DNA of 64,000 nucleotides from DATKAS01 sp963733765. Lineage in GTDB: Bacteria > Actinomycetota > Acidimicrobiia > Acidimicrobiales > DATKAS01. The notes beneath the pieces are model-generated. The model did no database searches and was not told where the DNA came from. It was given only the letters and a program-made list of their open reading frames with translations. Location: assembly GCA_963733765.1 (NCBI GenBank), contig CAVTEI010000003.1, positions 1,674,001-1,738,000 on the forward strand, written 5' to 3'. Shown piece after piece: positions 8,854-18,300 of this stretch. The stretch's first letter is position 1. Each line of letters starts with the position of its first letter. The translations under genes and the position numbers were made by a program.

Positions 8854-9030
8854 ATGACGCAGACCCACGACAGTGAGCAGATCGACGAGGCCCTGGCCAT
8901 CATCGATCGCGGTCTGCGTGAGATGGTCGCCCGTGAGCTCGTCTCCACCGCCGAAGTCGCCGACCTGCTGCTCGACGTGCGCAGCCTCCTGACGAGCTCG
9001 AGCGAGCCCGTCGGCGCCTCCGTCAACTAG
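8854..9030 (+). CDS. Small hypothetical protein, 58 residues
   Basis: An ATG at 8854 is preceded by a convincing GGGAGGG ribosome-binding site (8843-8849) and opens a 58-codon frame ending TAG at 9030. The product begins MTQTHDSEQIDEALAIID and contains REMVARELVSTAEVADLLLDV, then a short Ser-rich tail. It looks like a compact two-helix acidic protein. The gene occupies the only gap between the LLM gene (divergent, start 8711) and the WS/DGAT gene (convergent, stop 9042). I recognise no family. Codon usage is strongly GC3-biased like its neighbours, supporting real coding. Confidence 0.7.
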   Translation: MTQTHDSEQIDEALAIIDRGLREMVARELVSTAEVADLLLDVRSLLTSSSEPVGASVN

Positions 9031-9041
9031 CTCTTCCTTCG

Positions 9042-10529
9042 TCAGCTCTTCTTCGCCGGCTTCGCCGGCTTCGCTTTCCCTTTCTTCTGCGCGCCCTCGG
9101 GCTTCCTCGGCTTCGCTGTCTCTGCGGCCGTCGCCCGGAGCGGACGTCCCCGCTTCACCAGGTCCTCGAAGGACTCGACCATCAGGTTGCGCAGCATCCC
9201 CGGATACGCGACGGCGGCCGCGTCGATGTTCAGCCCCATGTCGAGGCTTCCCGCGTATGAGAGCAGGGTGAGGTTGAACGCGGTGCCGCCGGTGGGTCCG
9301 ATCGGGTAGTTCGCCTCCACCCTCGACCCGGCGAGGTAGAGGTGGACCGGTGAGGCCCGAACGTTCGATGTTCCGAAGTCGACGGTCTCGGTCTGCTGGC
9401 GGGCGATCCGCACGAGCAGCGACGTGGGCAGCGCGGCGGTGACGCCGGCGAGCGCGTTCAGGCTGGCCTGACCGGACTCGGAACGGGCCGTGTCGGTGGC
9501 TTCCTGGATGCGCTTGAAGCGCTCCTCGATGCTCATCTCGCCGGCCGGTACGAGCATGCGGGCCAGGGTGAACGCGTTGGCCTCGGTGGTGGCTCGCGTC
9601 CGGGTGCTGATCGCCATCGAGGCCCGCAGCTCTTCGATCGGCGCTCCCTGCGCGACGTGATACCGCCCCGCCGCCTCGGTCGCGGCCGTGATGAACGCCG
9701 TGTTGATCGAGCCGCCGAGCTCCTTGGCCGCGGTCTTCACGTCGTCGAAGGGAACCTGCAAGGTCTCGAGCCGTCGCGACAGCGACCGGTGCGTCCACAA
9801 CGGTGAGAGCGCGCGCTTCGTGTCGGACAGCTGGCGCACGATCGCCCGCAACGACGTCGCGGCGGCGGCGCTCACTTCAGGGATGCGGCGCGGGTCGGCG
9901 AGGAGGTCGCCCCACTCACGTGCCAGTCCCATCGGAACGCGAAGCGTGCTCGTCATGACATCGCGCGCAACTTCACTGGGACTTGCTGCCGGAGGTGCCG
10001 CAGCCGCGTCGACCTCGGGCGGCAGCGGCTTTTCGGGAGCGTCGCGTTCGAAGTCGAGGAACTGCAGCGAGAGTCGCACTCCGCCCTCGCCGTCCATGAG
10101 CGTGTGGTGGAAGCGCATGAGCAGCGCGGCGCGACCGCCCGTGATTCCTTCGATGATGACCATCTGCCACAACGGGCGCGTGCGGTCGAAGGGATCAGCC
10201 GTGAGCAGCGTGGCGAGGTCGTAGAGCTGACGCTCGTCACCCGGAGGCGCGAGCGCGAGCCGTCTCAGGTGATAGCTGAGATCGAAGTCGTGATCGTCGA
10301 CCCACACCGGCGGCTGCAGCCCGAGCGCCGGCTTCACCCGTTGGCGCAAACGCGGCACGACACGCGTCGCGCGGATCATCCGCTGCGCGAGCCGCTCCAT
10401 GTCTGGCGCGGTATCGAGGACGGTCAGGTTGGCGACCGTGGAGGACAGGTACGGGTCCTTCTCGAGCCGCCACATCAAGCTCTCGGCGTCCGACATCCGA
10501 GGGCTCATCTCGACGCGAGATTCGGCCAT
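9042..10529 (-). CDS. WS/DGAT family wax ester synthase/diacylglycerol acyltransferase
   Basis: This 495-residue bifunctional acyltransferase family member would transfer acyl-CoA to diacylglycerol or fatty alcohol, making storage lipid at the membrane. The catalytic HHxxxDG is present as HHTLMDG near residue 140. Flanking motifs are WRLEKDPYLSSTVANLTVLD, VDDHDFDLSYHLRR, RPLWQMVIIEG and a C-terminal-domain SNVRASPVHLYLAGSRVEANYPIGP. The C-terminus is an unusual Lys/Pro/Ala-rich tail (KGKAKPAKPAKKS), possibly for membrane or granule association. The first Met may be at MAES or at MSDAESLMW eleven codons later. Length is slightly above the typical 450-480 because of the tail. Confidence 0.92.
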   Translation of the reverse strand: MAESRVEMSPRMSDAESLMWRLEKDPYLSSTVANLTVLDTAPDMERLAQRMIRATRVVPRLRQRVKPALGLQPPVWVDDHDFDLSYHLRRLALAPPGDERQLYDLATLLTADPFDRTRPLWQMVIIEGITGGRAALLMRFHHTLMDGEGGVRLSLQFLDFERDAPEKPLPPEVDAAAAPPAASPSEVARDVMTSTLRVPMGLAREWGDLLADPRRIPEVSAAAATSLRAIVRQLSDTKRALSPLWTHRSLSRRLETLQVPFDDVKTAAKELGGSINTAFITAATEAAGRYHVAQGAPIEELRASMAISTRTRATTEANAFTLARMLVPAGEMSIEERFKRIQEATDTARSESGQASLNALAGVTAALPTSLLVRIARQQTETVDFGTSNVRASPVHLYLAGSRVEANYPIGPTGGTAFNLTLLSYAGSLDMGLNIDAAAVAYPGMLRNLMVESFEDLVKRGRPLRATAAETAKPRKPEGAQKKGKAKPAKPAKKS

Positions 10530-10603
10530 GGGGCGAAGGCTAGGTCGCGACGGCTCGCCGTGCGCCGGCCCGCCATGCGGCGGCCGTCAGTGGCGGACCG
10601 AGA

Positions 10604-11206
10604 TCAGCGAGGGATGGACGTGTGCTTGAACTCGTTGAGGTTCGGCCACTCCGTCAGGTCCAGGACGCGGTCGACGGTGGCCTTCGCGAAGTCCTGATCT
10701 CCGTGGGGCCGGTCCATCAGCCGGACGAACACCGATTGGTCTGCTGCGATGAACGTGGGCACGCCCCAGACCCGGTGATCGTTTGCTGCGGCCTCGTGCT
10801 CCTTGCGGATGGTGTCGAGGACGCCTCCCGCGGCGATCTCCTCGAACACGGCGTCGGCGTCCACGCCGTTGGTCTTCAACACGTCGTGGATCACCTCGGG
10901 CTCACGGAGGTGTCGACCTTCGTCGTGCCGCGCCCCGAACAGCGCGATGTGGGTCGCGAAGAACTGGTCGGGATACTGATCACGGACGACGACGCCCGCT
11001 TGCAGGGCGAACAGGCCGGTGTCCTTCGCGGGCTCGTCCCACACGTCTGGGTCGCCCTCGGCGACGTGGACCTGGCCCAGCGAGAACGGCAGGAACCGAA
11101 CATCCCAGTCGGCGCCTCCCCGCAATCCCTCGATCACGTGCTCATGGGCGGTGCGGGCGAACGGGCAGCGGTAGTCGAAGGTGACAGCGAAGGCGCGCGA
11201 GGGCAT
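10604..11206 (-). CDS. DsbA-family thioredoxin-fold protein (FrnE-like)
   Basis: This 200-residue cytosolic protein starts at ATG 11206 (MPSRAFAVTFDYRCPFARTAH). The redox site CPFA retains only the first cysteine of CxxC, as in many 2-hydroxychromene-2-carboxylate isomerase/FrnE-type DsbA relatives. The helical insertion holds FFATHIALFGARHDEGRHL, and the cis-Pro loop is WGVPTFIAADQSVFVRLMDRP near residue 150. It is probably a GST-kappa/DsbA-like oxidoreductase or isomerase; the substrate is unknown. The gene lies between WS/DGAT and the PAP2 phosphatase gene on the same strand. Confidence 0.8.
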   Translation of the reverse strand: MPSRAFAVTFDYRCPFARTAHEHVIEGLRGGADWDVRFLPFSLGQVHVAEGDPDVWDEPAKDTGLFALQAGVVVRDQYPDQFFATHIALFGARHDEGRHLREPEVIHDVLKTNGVDADAVFEEIAAGGVLDTIRKEHEAAANDHRVWGVPTFIAADQSVFVRLMDRPHGDQDFAKATVDRVLDLTEWPNLNEFKHTSIPR

Positions 11207-11259
11207 GTCGTCGCCAACCCCTGGTCCGCCGAGAAGATTCCGGGGCCGACGATCTCCGG

Positions 11260-11829
11260 TCAACGCGAGCCGCCGAGCCGCCGCCACACCCGGGTGGCGA
11301 CGGCGCCGAGGGCGAGACCGATCGCCGCGCCCGCGACGACGTCCGAGGCGTGGTGGACCTTCACGTACACGCGGCTTGTCGCCACCACGCCCGCGAGGCC
11401 GAACCACAACGGTGCTTCGCGCGGCCGGCCTTCGGAGAGCATCACGGCGGCGAGGAAGGCCGACGAGGCGTGGCCACTCGGGAAGCTGCTCGTGAGCGGC
11501 CGGCGCAACCCGTGTGGGCGCTCGCCTTCGTGGACAGGGCGGACCCGGCTGAACAGCGACTTCACGCCGAGGTTCACGACCGCCGACTCGATGCCGAGGG
11601 TGACGGAGAGACGGAGCGCGTCGGCGGTGTCGGCACCCGGGACGGCCGCGCGAGCGAGTCCGGCAATGTGCCAGAGGAGGCTGTGATCGGCGAGCGCGGA
11701 TGCGAGATAGAAGACCTTGTCCGCCGCAGGGTTGCCCCGGATCCGGTCGAGCCATGCGTCGGCCGCCGCGTCGAAGCGGGCGACAGTCGGACCGAAGGGT
11801 TCGTCGGCGACGGCGTCGGCTGGCTGCAC
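11260..11829 (-). CDS. PAP2-family membrane phosphatase
   Basis: The chosen GTG start at 11829 gives about 189 residues beginning VQPADAVADEPFGPTV. The three phosphatase motifs are intact: KSLFSRVRP (KxxxxxxRP) near 108, SFPSGHAS (PSGH) near 125 and SRVYVKVHHASD (SRxxxxxHxxxD) near 160. Hydrophobic helices surround them, consistent with a phosphatidate or isoprenoid-diphosphate phosphatase. Next to WS/DGAT, a role as phosphatidate phosphatase supplying diacylglycerol is plausible but inferred. The start lies 4 bp after the stop of the upstream nuclease gene, suggesting co-transcription. Confidence 0.87.
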   Translation of the reverse strand: MQPADAVADEPFGPTVARFDAAADAWLDRIRGNPAADKVFYLASALADHSLLWHIAGLARAAVPGADTADALRLSVTLGIESAVVNLGVKSLFSRVRPVHEGERPHGLRRPLTSSFPSGHASSAFLAAVMLSEGRPREAPLWFGLAGVVATSRVYVKVHHASDVVAGAAIGLALGAVATRVWRRLGGSR

Positions 11830-11833
11830 GCCT

Positions 11834-12649
11834 CTACAAGAGCACGGGTTCGGGTACGCGGGTGACGCCGACGAGGCTCGGGTCGCCTCCGAACGCCGGG
11901 CAGTACGCCTTGAACCCGCAGTAGTCGCACAACGGCCCGCGGTTCGGGCGGAAGCTCTCGTTGGCGCACGCTTTCTCGACTGCCGTCCAGATGGCCCCGA
12001 CCTTCTTGTCGAGGAACGCCATCTTCTGGTCGGACGGCATGGCCACGATCGCGAGCGGCTCCGCGAGGTAGAGCAGCTGCACCCGCGCTGGCCGTCGCCC
12101 GAGCACCCGCTCGCAGAGCAGCGCGTAGAAGTTGACGCCTGAGAGCCGCCCCTGCTCATGGGTGACGCGGGGTGACTTGCCGGTCTTGTAGTCGGTGACG
12201 ACGAGCTCGCCGTCGGCGTCGAGATCGAGACGGTCGATGACGCCCCGCATGACCGTGCCGCCGACCTCGGCCTCGAGGCGCAGCTCGAGCCCGATCGGGT
12301 GCACCGAGGTGGGATCTTCGAGGCGGAAGTACTGACGGACCAGCGCTTCGGCGTCGTCGATGAAGGCTTGTTGCTGGTCATCGTCGAGGCCGAGCCCGGT
12401 GAAGTCGGGATCGCCGGCCATCTCGGTGACGGCGCAATCGAGTGCGGTGAGCGCCGCCTCGAGGGTGCGGCGGGCCGGGGGCTCCTCGAACAGGAGCTCG
12501 AGCGCGCGGTGCACCAAGGTGCCCTTCGTCGCCCACGGCGAGGGCGGCTCGGGGAGCCGATCGATCGCGCTGAACCGGAACGCCAGCGCGCACGATTTGA
12601 ACGATTCGACCTTCGATGGCGAGAGGCCATAGGGCACCGGGAGGGCCAT
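11834..12649 (-). CDS. PD-(D/E)XK nuclease family protein (RecB/Cas4-like, Fe-S)
   Basis: This 271-residue nuclease shows LSPSKVESFKSCALAFRF at the N-terminus, GTLVHRALELLFEE near 42, GVIDRLDLDADGELVVTDYKTGK near 145 (the D...DYK catalytic core) and a C-terminal CDYCGFKAYCP. One N-terminal plus three C-terminal cysteines match the 4Fe-4S clamp of AddB/Cas4-type nucleases. These are widespread solo actinobacterial RecB-like exonucleases, presumably for DNA repair. There are no cas genes nearby. ATG at 12649 follows a good start context. Confidence 0.9.
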   Translation of the reverse strand: MALPVPYGLSPSKVESFKSCALAFRFSAIDRLPEPPSPWATKGTLVHRALELLFEEPPARRTLEAALTALDCAVTEMAGDPDFTGLGLDDDQQQAFIDDAEALVRQYFRLEDPTSVHPIGLELRLEAEVGGTVMRGVIDRLDLDADGELVVTDYKTGKSPRVTHEQGRLSGVNFYALLCERVLGRRPARVQLLYLAEPLAIVAMPSDQKMAFLDKKVGAIWTAVEKACANESFRPNRGPLCDYCGFKAYCPAFGGDPSLVGVTRVPEPVLL

Positions 12650-12720
12650 GAGGCGACTGTACCGGGGGGGTGGGAGGTTCTCGGGGAGGCTCGGCGGGCC
12701 GCGGGCTAGCGTCCCGGACC

Positions 12721-13134
12721 GTGCCGCCGACGGAACCGCCGACGGATCGGCCGACGGACCGCGAGGCGGATCTCGCGGCCCTGCTGGCGGCCAACCAGGC
12801 CTTCTACGACGCGTTCGAGGCCAGCGACATCGACGCGATGTCCGAGCTCTGGGAGCACAGCGACCGGGTCGTGTGCACGCACCCCGGGTGGGCGACGCTG
12901 CGGGGGTGGGGGGCGGTCGCGGGGTCTTGGTTCGGGTTCTTCGATCGAGGCGAGCGGCTTCAGTTCATCGTGACGAACGCGCACCCCGAGGTCGCCGGCG
13001 ACATCGGGTGGGTCGTCTGCGACGGGAACATCCTCGGGAGCGAGACGAGCGGCACCGTCGCGGCACTCAACCTCTTCGCCCGCCAGGGCGACGACTGGCG
13101 GATGATCGCCCACCACGGCAGCGTCATCGACTGA
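12721..13134 (+). CDS. SnoaL-like/NTF2-fold protein
   Basis: GTG at 12721 yields 137 residues starting VPPTEPPTDRPTDREADL. The NTF2-like cone is indicated by LLAANQAFYDAFEASDIDAMSELW, VVCTHPGWATLRGWGAVAGSW and the closing RQGDDWRMIAHHGSVID. These SnoaL_3-type proteins carry a hydrophobic pocket and are generally of unknown function (steroid-isomerase or ketosteroid-like fold). The N-terminal Pro-Thr-Asp run is encoded by a simple CCGACGGA-like repeat. It is divergent from the nuclease gene. An in-frame ATG at 12670 would add 17 low-complexity residues and is less likely. Confidence 0.82.
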   Translation: MPPTEPPTDRPTDREADLAALLAANQAFYDAFEASDIDAMSELWEHSDRVVCTHPGWATLRGWGAVAGSWFGFFDRGERLQFIVTNAHPEVAGDIGWVVCDGNILGSETSGTVAALNLFARQGDDWRMIAHHGSVID

Positions 13135-13142
13135 CCCCCCTT

Positions 13143-13186
13143 TCGCGTTCTCAGGTAGATAACGCGTCATCGGTGACGCGTTTTTT
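13143..13186 (+). repeat. Left 38-bp inverted repeat containing a terminator hairpin
   Basis: Bases 13143-13180 (TCGCGTTCTCAGG, then AGA, then the AACGCGTCA arm) are repeated in inverted orientation at 14167-14204, with 32 of 38 identical by eye. Inside, AACGCGTCA (13161-13169) and TGACGCGTT (13174-13182) form a nine-base-pair perfect stem with TCGG loop followed by a T run to 13186. It therefore also acts as a strong intrinsic terminator for the SnoaL gene. Confidence 0.8.
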
Positions 13187-13231
13187 GCCAAGGAACGGGA
13201 ATGTCGCACCCTCTCTGCACCATTCCATGCC

Positions 13232-14152
13232 ATGGCGGACAAGGTGGACTGGCATCTCGCAACACAGTTGGGGCTCGTCACGCTCGACCAGAGCGTCGAG
13301 GACGGCATGAGTCGAGCCACGCGCCAGCGGCGATGCACGACCGGCGAATGGGAGCGCGCTCATCGGCGCGTCTACCGATCGACCGCATTTCCGCGATCTC
13401 ATGACCAACGACTGCTGGCCGCTGTGCTCTGTGCGGGGCCGGGCGCGGCAGTGTCGCACTATGCAGCCGCGGTCGCGTGGGGGATCGATCGCTTCACGAC
13501 CTCCCTCGTGGAGGTTTCGATCGCCGACGATCGGAAGGTCGCGATCGACGGGGCGCAGCTGCATCGCATCCCGGACCTCGTCCCCGAGCACATCACCACG
13601 ATCGGCCCCATCCCTGTCACCACCCGTCTGCGCACACTCGTCGACCTCGGCGCGGTCGCGCGGCCGTTTCTGGTGTCCCGAGCGCTCGAGCAGTGGCTCC
13701 GCGAACGGCACGTGACCGTCCCCCAGGTCCGAGCGATTCTCGACGAGGTTGCGCGTCGCGGGCGCGGCGGTGCGGGGGTGTTGAGGACCGTGCTCGACAC
13801 GCGAGCGCTGCGGCTCGACGCCAGCGATTCCGAGCCAGAGGTCACGCTCGCCGAGGCGCTCCAGGCCCGCGGCGCTCCGCCGCCGGTGTACCACTACCTC
13901 GTCAGGGTCGGCCACGAGACGTTCGAGATCGACTTCGCGTATCCCGAGGCGATGCTCCTCATCGAGGTCGACGGCTACGGACCTCACACGACTCCCGAGG
14001 CATTCGAGGAGGACCGTCGTCGCCAGAACTTGCTCGTCGACAAGGGGTACATGGTGCGGCGCTACACGCGGAACCGAGTGATCCGCCGTGCCGACGCCGT
14101 CGCGGCCGAGATCGACCACTGGCGCCGCGTCCGAGCGGCGGCCGCCTCGTGA
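13232..14152 (+). CDS. AbiEi-like antitoxin-domain protein with C-terminal DUF559 nuclease-like domain
   Basis: This 306-residue protein has an N-terminal winged-helix region (QLGLVTLDQSV, TTGEWERAHRRVYRS) resembling AbiEi-type domains, a middle segment with LLAAVLCAGPGAAVSHYAAAVAWG and TTRLRTLVDLG, and a C-terminal Vsr-like DUF559 core: EIDFAYPEAMLLIEVDGYGPH, DRRRQNLLVDKGYMVRRYT. The EIDFAYP...IEVDG pattern gives the D/E metal ligands of the nuclease fold. Such proteins are frequent in actinobacteria, often as solitary, strain-variable genes; no cognate AbiEii toxin is present here. The gene is exactly bracketed by inverted repeats. Confidence 0.82.
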   Translation: MADKVDWHLATQLGLVTLDQSVEDGMSRATRQRRCTTGEWERAHRRVYRSTAFPRSHDQRLLAAVLCAGPGAAVSHYAAAVAWGIDRFTTSLVEVSIADDRKVAIDGAQLHRIPDLVPEHITTIGPIPVTTRLRTLVDLGAVARPFLVSRALEQWLRERHVTVPQVRAILDEVARRGRGGAGVLRTVLDTRALRLDASDSEPEVTLAEALQARGAPPPVYHYLVRVGHETFEIDFAYPEAMLLIEVDGYGPHTTPEAFEEDRRRQNLLVDKGYMVRRYTRNRVIRRADAVAAEIDHWRRVRAAAAS

Positions 14153-14166
14153 ACTTCGGGAACGAT

Positions 14167-14204
14167 CGCGTCAGGAGTGACGCGTTTTCTCCCTGAGAAC
14201 GCGA
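14167..14204 (-). repeat. Right 38-bp inverted repeat containing a terminator hairpin
   Basis: This is the partner of 13143-13180. CGCGTCA (14168-14174) pairs with TGACGCG (14179-14185) around GGAG, followed on the plus strand by TTTT, so it also terminates the AbiEi/DUF559 gene. Only two positions plus the four loop bases differ from the left copy. The outer part (CTGAGAACGCGA) mirrors the left TCGCGTTCTCAG. Confidence 0.8.
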
Positions 14205-14213
14205 TCGGGTGCC

Positions 14214-15317
14214 CTACTTGGGTTCGCGGGGGAGGCCCAGCAGTCGCTCCCCGATGATGTTGCGCTGCACTTGGCTCGTGCCGCCGGCGATGCGGCCGCC
14301 TGGCGCAGCGAGCATGCCCGCGGCGTCGGGTCCCTCGAGCATCGCACTGGCGCCGGCGAGGTCGCCCCGCAACATCGTCGCTTCGAACATCAGCTCGGTG
14401 ATGCCGAGCTTCATGAGCGAGCCCGCGGTGCTCGCGATCGGCCCCTGACGAAGGGCCATCGCCCTGAACGCGTTGCCCCGCGCCAGCAGATCGGCCAATC
14501 GATCCTGTTCGACGATGCCGAGATCGTCACCGCCCATCGCCGCGATCTGCTCGAGCCGGCGTTCGAGCCCGATGATCGACGCGCCGATGTGGCCGCGCTC
14601 GCTCGTGAGCGTCGCCATGCCGACCATCCAGCCTTCGTTCTCCGGCCCGATGAGCGCGTCGATCGGCATCTCGACATCGGTGAAGAACACCTCGTCGAAC
14701 TCCGCCTCGCCCGTCATCTGCCGGAGCGGTCGCACCTCGATGCCGGGAAGGCTCATGTCCATCAGGAAGAACGAGATGCCCTTGTGCTTTGGTGCGTCGG
14801 GGTCCGTTCGGGCCATCAGGATCCCCCAGCCGGAGTAGCGGCCCCCGCTGCACCAGACCTTCTGCCCGTTGACGATCCATCGTTCGCCGTCGCGCTCGGC
14901 CCGTGTCGCCAGGCCGCCGAGGTCACTCCCCGCGCCCGGCTCGGAGAACAGCTGGCACCACACCTGTTCGGCGGCGAGCGTCGCTCGCAGGTGGGCGCTC
15001 TTCTGCTCGTCGGTGCCGAACTTCTGGATCACCGTGCCGGCGAGCACGATCCCGACCATGTTGATGAACGCGGGTACCCCCAGCCGGGCGCACTCTTCGA
15101 TCCAGGTCGCGTTGTGGTCGGGCGTCAGCCCCTGTCCGCCGTGCTCCTCGGGCCAGTGGATGCCGGCCCATCCTTCCGAGAACAGCCGCCGCTGCCACGC
15201 GATCCCCTGATCGACGAGGTCGGGAGGAAGGATCGCGCCGTAGTCGCGGGGCGCGGCGGCCCGGTTCTCATCGAGCCAGGCGCGCGCGGTCGATCGGAAG
15301 TCGTCGAGGTCGATCAC
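14214..15317 (-). CDS. Acyl-CoA dehydrogenase
   Basis: This 367-residue FAD-dependent enzyme would introduce an alpha-beta double bond into acyl-CoA. Typical segments are EGWAGIHWPEEHGGQGL near 48, VWCQLFSEPGAGSDLGGLATRAERDG (FAD/substrate contact) near 118-143, RWIVNGQKVWCSGG, and the C-terminal GGTSQVQRNIIGERLLGLPRE. The length is at the short end of the family, as in FadE-type actinobacterial enzymes. The C-terminal GGTSQ motif binds the adenine. It lies 4 bp after the stop of the glutamate dehydrogenase gene on the same strand. Substrate chain length is not predictable. Confidence 0.92.
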   Translation of the reverse strand: MIDLDDFRSTARAWLDENRAAAPRDYGAILPPDLVDQGIAWQRRLFSEGWAGIHWPEEHGGQGLTPDHNATWIEECARLGVPAFINMVGIVLAGTVIQKFGTDEQKSAHLRATLAAEQVWCQLFSEPGAGSDLGGLATRAERDGERWIVNGQKVWCSGGRYSGWGILMARTDPDAPKHKGISFFLMDMSLPGIEVRPLRQMTGEAEFDEVFFTDVEMPIDALIGPENEGWMVGMATLTSERGHIGASIIGLERRLEQIAAMGGDDLGIVEQDRLADLLARGNAFRAMALRQGPIASTAGSLMKLGITELMFEATMLRGDLAGASAMLEGPDAAGMLAAPGGRIAGGTSQVQRNIIGERLLGLPREPK

Positions 15318-15321
15318 GCAG

Positions 15322-18300
15322 TCATCCTGCCGGGTTCGCGGTGACGATCAAGTTCCGCAGCTCCCGGACGGCCACCGAAAGCGCGGTGAGGTCGTAGACC
15401 CCCGCGGCTCTGATGCCGGCGACGACGGACTGGTACCGGTCGACCTGTGCCTGGTTCCGCGCGATCCATCCGTCGACGAGCGCATAGGCCTCGTCGCCGG
15501 CAGTCCGCATGCGCAGGACTTCGGCGGTGAGCTCGCGTTGCTCGAGCTGAAGGTCGTCGCGCAGCGCGGCGCGGGCGAGAGTCTGCCACTCGTTGTCTCG
15601 CGGGAGGTCGAGCACTCGATCGCGGATCCAGTCGACGCCGAGCCGATCGGCGAGCGCGAAGAACACCGCGGCGGCGTCCGCCACGGAGACCCCGCGGGCC
15701 CGCGCGACTTCGATGATGTCGAGCGCGGAGAACTGGGCGCCGAGCGCGGCGGCGGCGCGGGCCATCTCGCGATCCACACCCGCGGCCTCGTAGGCGCGAG
15801 CGGTTTCCTCCAGCTCGTCGCGGTCACTGCCGAACAGCACCTCTGGGATCGCCGCTGCGAGCTCCGTGGCGCCATCGCGGAACGCCGCCACCGTCGCGGA
15901 GATGTCGAGGGGTGGTCGCCGGTGGCGCAGCAGCCAGAGCGCGCCTCGTTCCACCATCCGGCGCAGCGCGAGCAGCATGCGGAGCTGGACGTCCGGCGCG
16001 ACGACACCGTCGAGCCCCTCGATCTGGGACCACAGGGCTTGCATCGAGAAGATGGCACGGGCGGCGATGTGGGCGCGTGTGCTGTCGACGACCGTTGCAC
16101 CGGTCTCCTCGGTCATGCGGAAGTCGTAGGAGATGCCGGCCTTGTTGACCGTGCCGTTCACGATCCGCATGGCGACGATCTCGCGCCGCAGTCGATGGCG
16201 GTCCATCTCGCTGCGGAAGCGCTCGCGGAGCAGGCTGGGGAAGTAGGTGGCGATCTCGTCGGCGACGAAGGGATCGTCGGGCAGGTCCGACGCCAGCACC
16301 TCGCGGACGTTGGTGGTCTTCGTGTACGCGAGCAGCACTGCGAACTCCGGGGAGGTGAGACCGTCCCCGGCGGACTGACGCTCGGACAGCTGACGATCCG
16401 TCGGCAGGCACTCGATGGTGCGGTCGATGAGGTCCTCGTGCTCGAGTGACCGGATGTAGCGCGCGTGCACGTCGACCATGGACTCCGCTTGCGCACGGGC
16501 GTTGGCGATCGCGCGGTTCTGCTCGTAGTTGTTGCGGAGCACCAGGCCGGCGACCTCGTCCTCCATATCGGCGAGGATGATGTTGCGCTGCTTCTGTGTG
16601 AGGTCCCCCGCCGCGACGACACCGTCGAGCAAGACCTTGATGTTCACCTCGTGGTCCGAGCAGTCGACGCCGGCTGAGTTGTCGATCGCGTCTGTGTTGA
16701 TCAGACCGCCGGCAAGGGCGTACTCGATGCGGCCTCGCTGCGTGCAGCCGAGATTTCCGCCTTCCACCACAGCGCGGCAGCGCAGGTCTACGCCGTCGAC
16801 GCGAAGCAGGTCGTTCGCGCGGTCGCCGACGTCGGCGTGCGACTCGGTGGACGCCTTCACGTAGGTGCCGACACCGCCGTTGAACAACAGGTCGACCGGC
16901 GCCTTCAACAGGGCCGAGATGACCTCGCTCGGAGTCAGCGTCTCGGCCTCGACGCAAAGCAGCGCGCGGGCTTCGGGCGAGAGCGCGACCGACTTGGCGC
17001 TTCTCGGCCACACCCCGCCACCTTCCGAGATGAGCGAGCGGTCGTAGTCGTCCCACGACGATCGCGGCAGCTCGAAGAGCCGCTTGCGCTCGGCGTAGGA
17101 GGCCGCTGGATCAGGTCGCGGGTCGAGGAACACGTGCCGGTGGTCGAAGGCGCCGACGAGTTGCATCGACCGGGAGAGCAGCATCCCGTTTCCGAACACG
17201 TCGCCCGACATGTCGCCGATGCCGGCGACCGTGAAGCGGTCGTTGTCCGGATCGAGCCCGAGGTGGAGGAAGTGGCGCCGCACCGACTCCCATGCCCCGC
17301 GGGCAGTGATCGCCATCTTCTTGTGGTCGTATCCGGCCGAGCCACCGGACGCGAACGCGTCGCCGAGCCAAAAGCCGTACTCGGCTGAGATGGAGTTCGC
17401 GAGGTCGGAGAACGTTGCGGTGCCCTTGTCCGCGGCGACGACGAGATACGGGTCGTCGCCGTCGTAGCGCACGACCCGTGGCGGCGGCGCGACCGTGTCG
17501 CCGACGATGTTGTCGGTCACGTCGAGCATCCCTCGGATGAGGATCTGGTAGCAGGCGACGACCTCGGCCTGCAGGAGCTCGCGGTCCGGCGTCGCGGGAG
17601 GACGCTTCACGACGAAACCGCCCTTTGCTCCCACGGGCACGATCACGGCGTTCTTGACCATCTGCGCTTTCATCAGCCCGAGGACCTCGGTGCGGAAGTC
17701 CTCCCGGCGATCCGACCACCGGATGCCCCCACGTGCGATCGGCCCGCCCCGCAGGTGCACGCCCTCGCATCTCGGCGAGTACACCCACACCTCGAAGACG
17801 GGACGCGGCAACGGCAGATCGGGAACCCGGGCCGGATCGAGCTTGAACGACGCGTAGGGCTTGGGTGCGGCGTTCTCGGCCGCTTCGTCGGGCTGGTACC
17901 AGTTCGTCCGCGTCGTCGCCTGCACGAGATGAAGGAAGCTCGAGAGGATGCGGTCCTCGTCGAGGCTCGCGACATCGGACAACGCCACCGAGATCTCGTC
18001 GGTCAAGCGGCGTTGGGCCTCATCAGCGTTGTCGGAGCGGTCGGGGTCGAACCGGCTCTCGAACAGGTCGACCAGCATCGCGGCGATGCGGGGGTTTCGC
18101 GACAGCGTGTCTTCGATGTAGCTCTGGCCGAACGTCGAGCCGATCTGCCGCAGGTACTTCGCGTAGGCGCGCAGCATCGCAACCTGGCGGCTCGACAGCC
18201 CACTTTTCAGCACGAGCCGGTTGAAGCCGTCACTCTCGGCTTCGCCGCGCCACAACCGCACGAACGCGTCGCAGAACCGACTCCGGGCTGTGTCACCCTC

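Noticed and set aside
11834..12649. Cas4-type nuclease as part of a CRISPR system
   Set aside because: The Fe-S PD-(D/E)XK nuclease is alone; there are no cas genes or repeat-spacer arrays in the window.
13232..14152. Complete AbiE toxin-antitoxin system
   Set aside because: Only an AbiEi-like N-terminal domain is present, fused to DUF559; no AbiEii nucleotidyltransferase toxin gene is adjacent.
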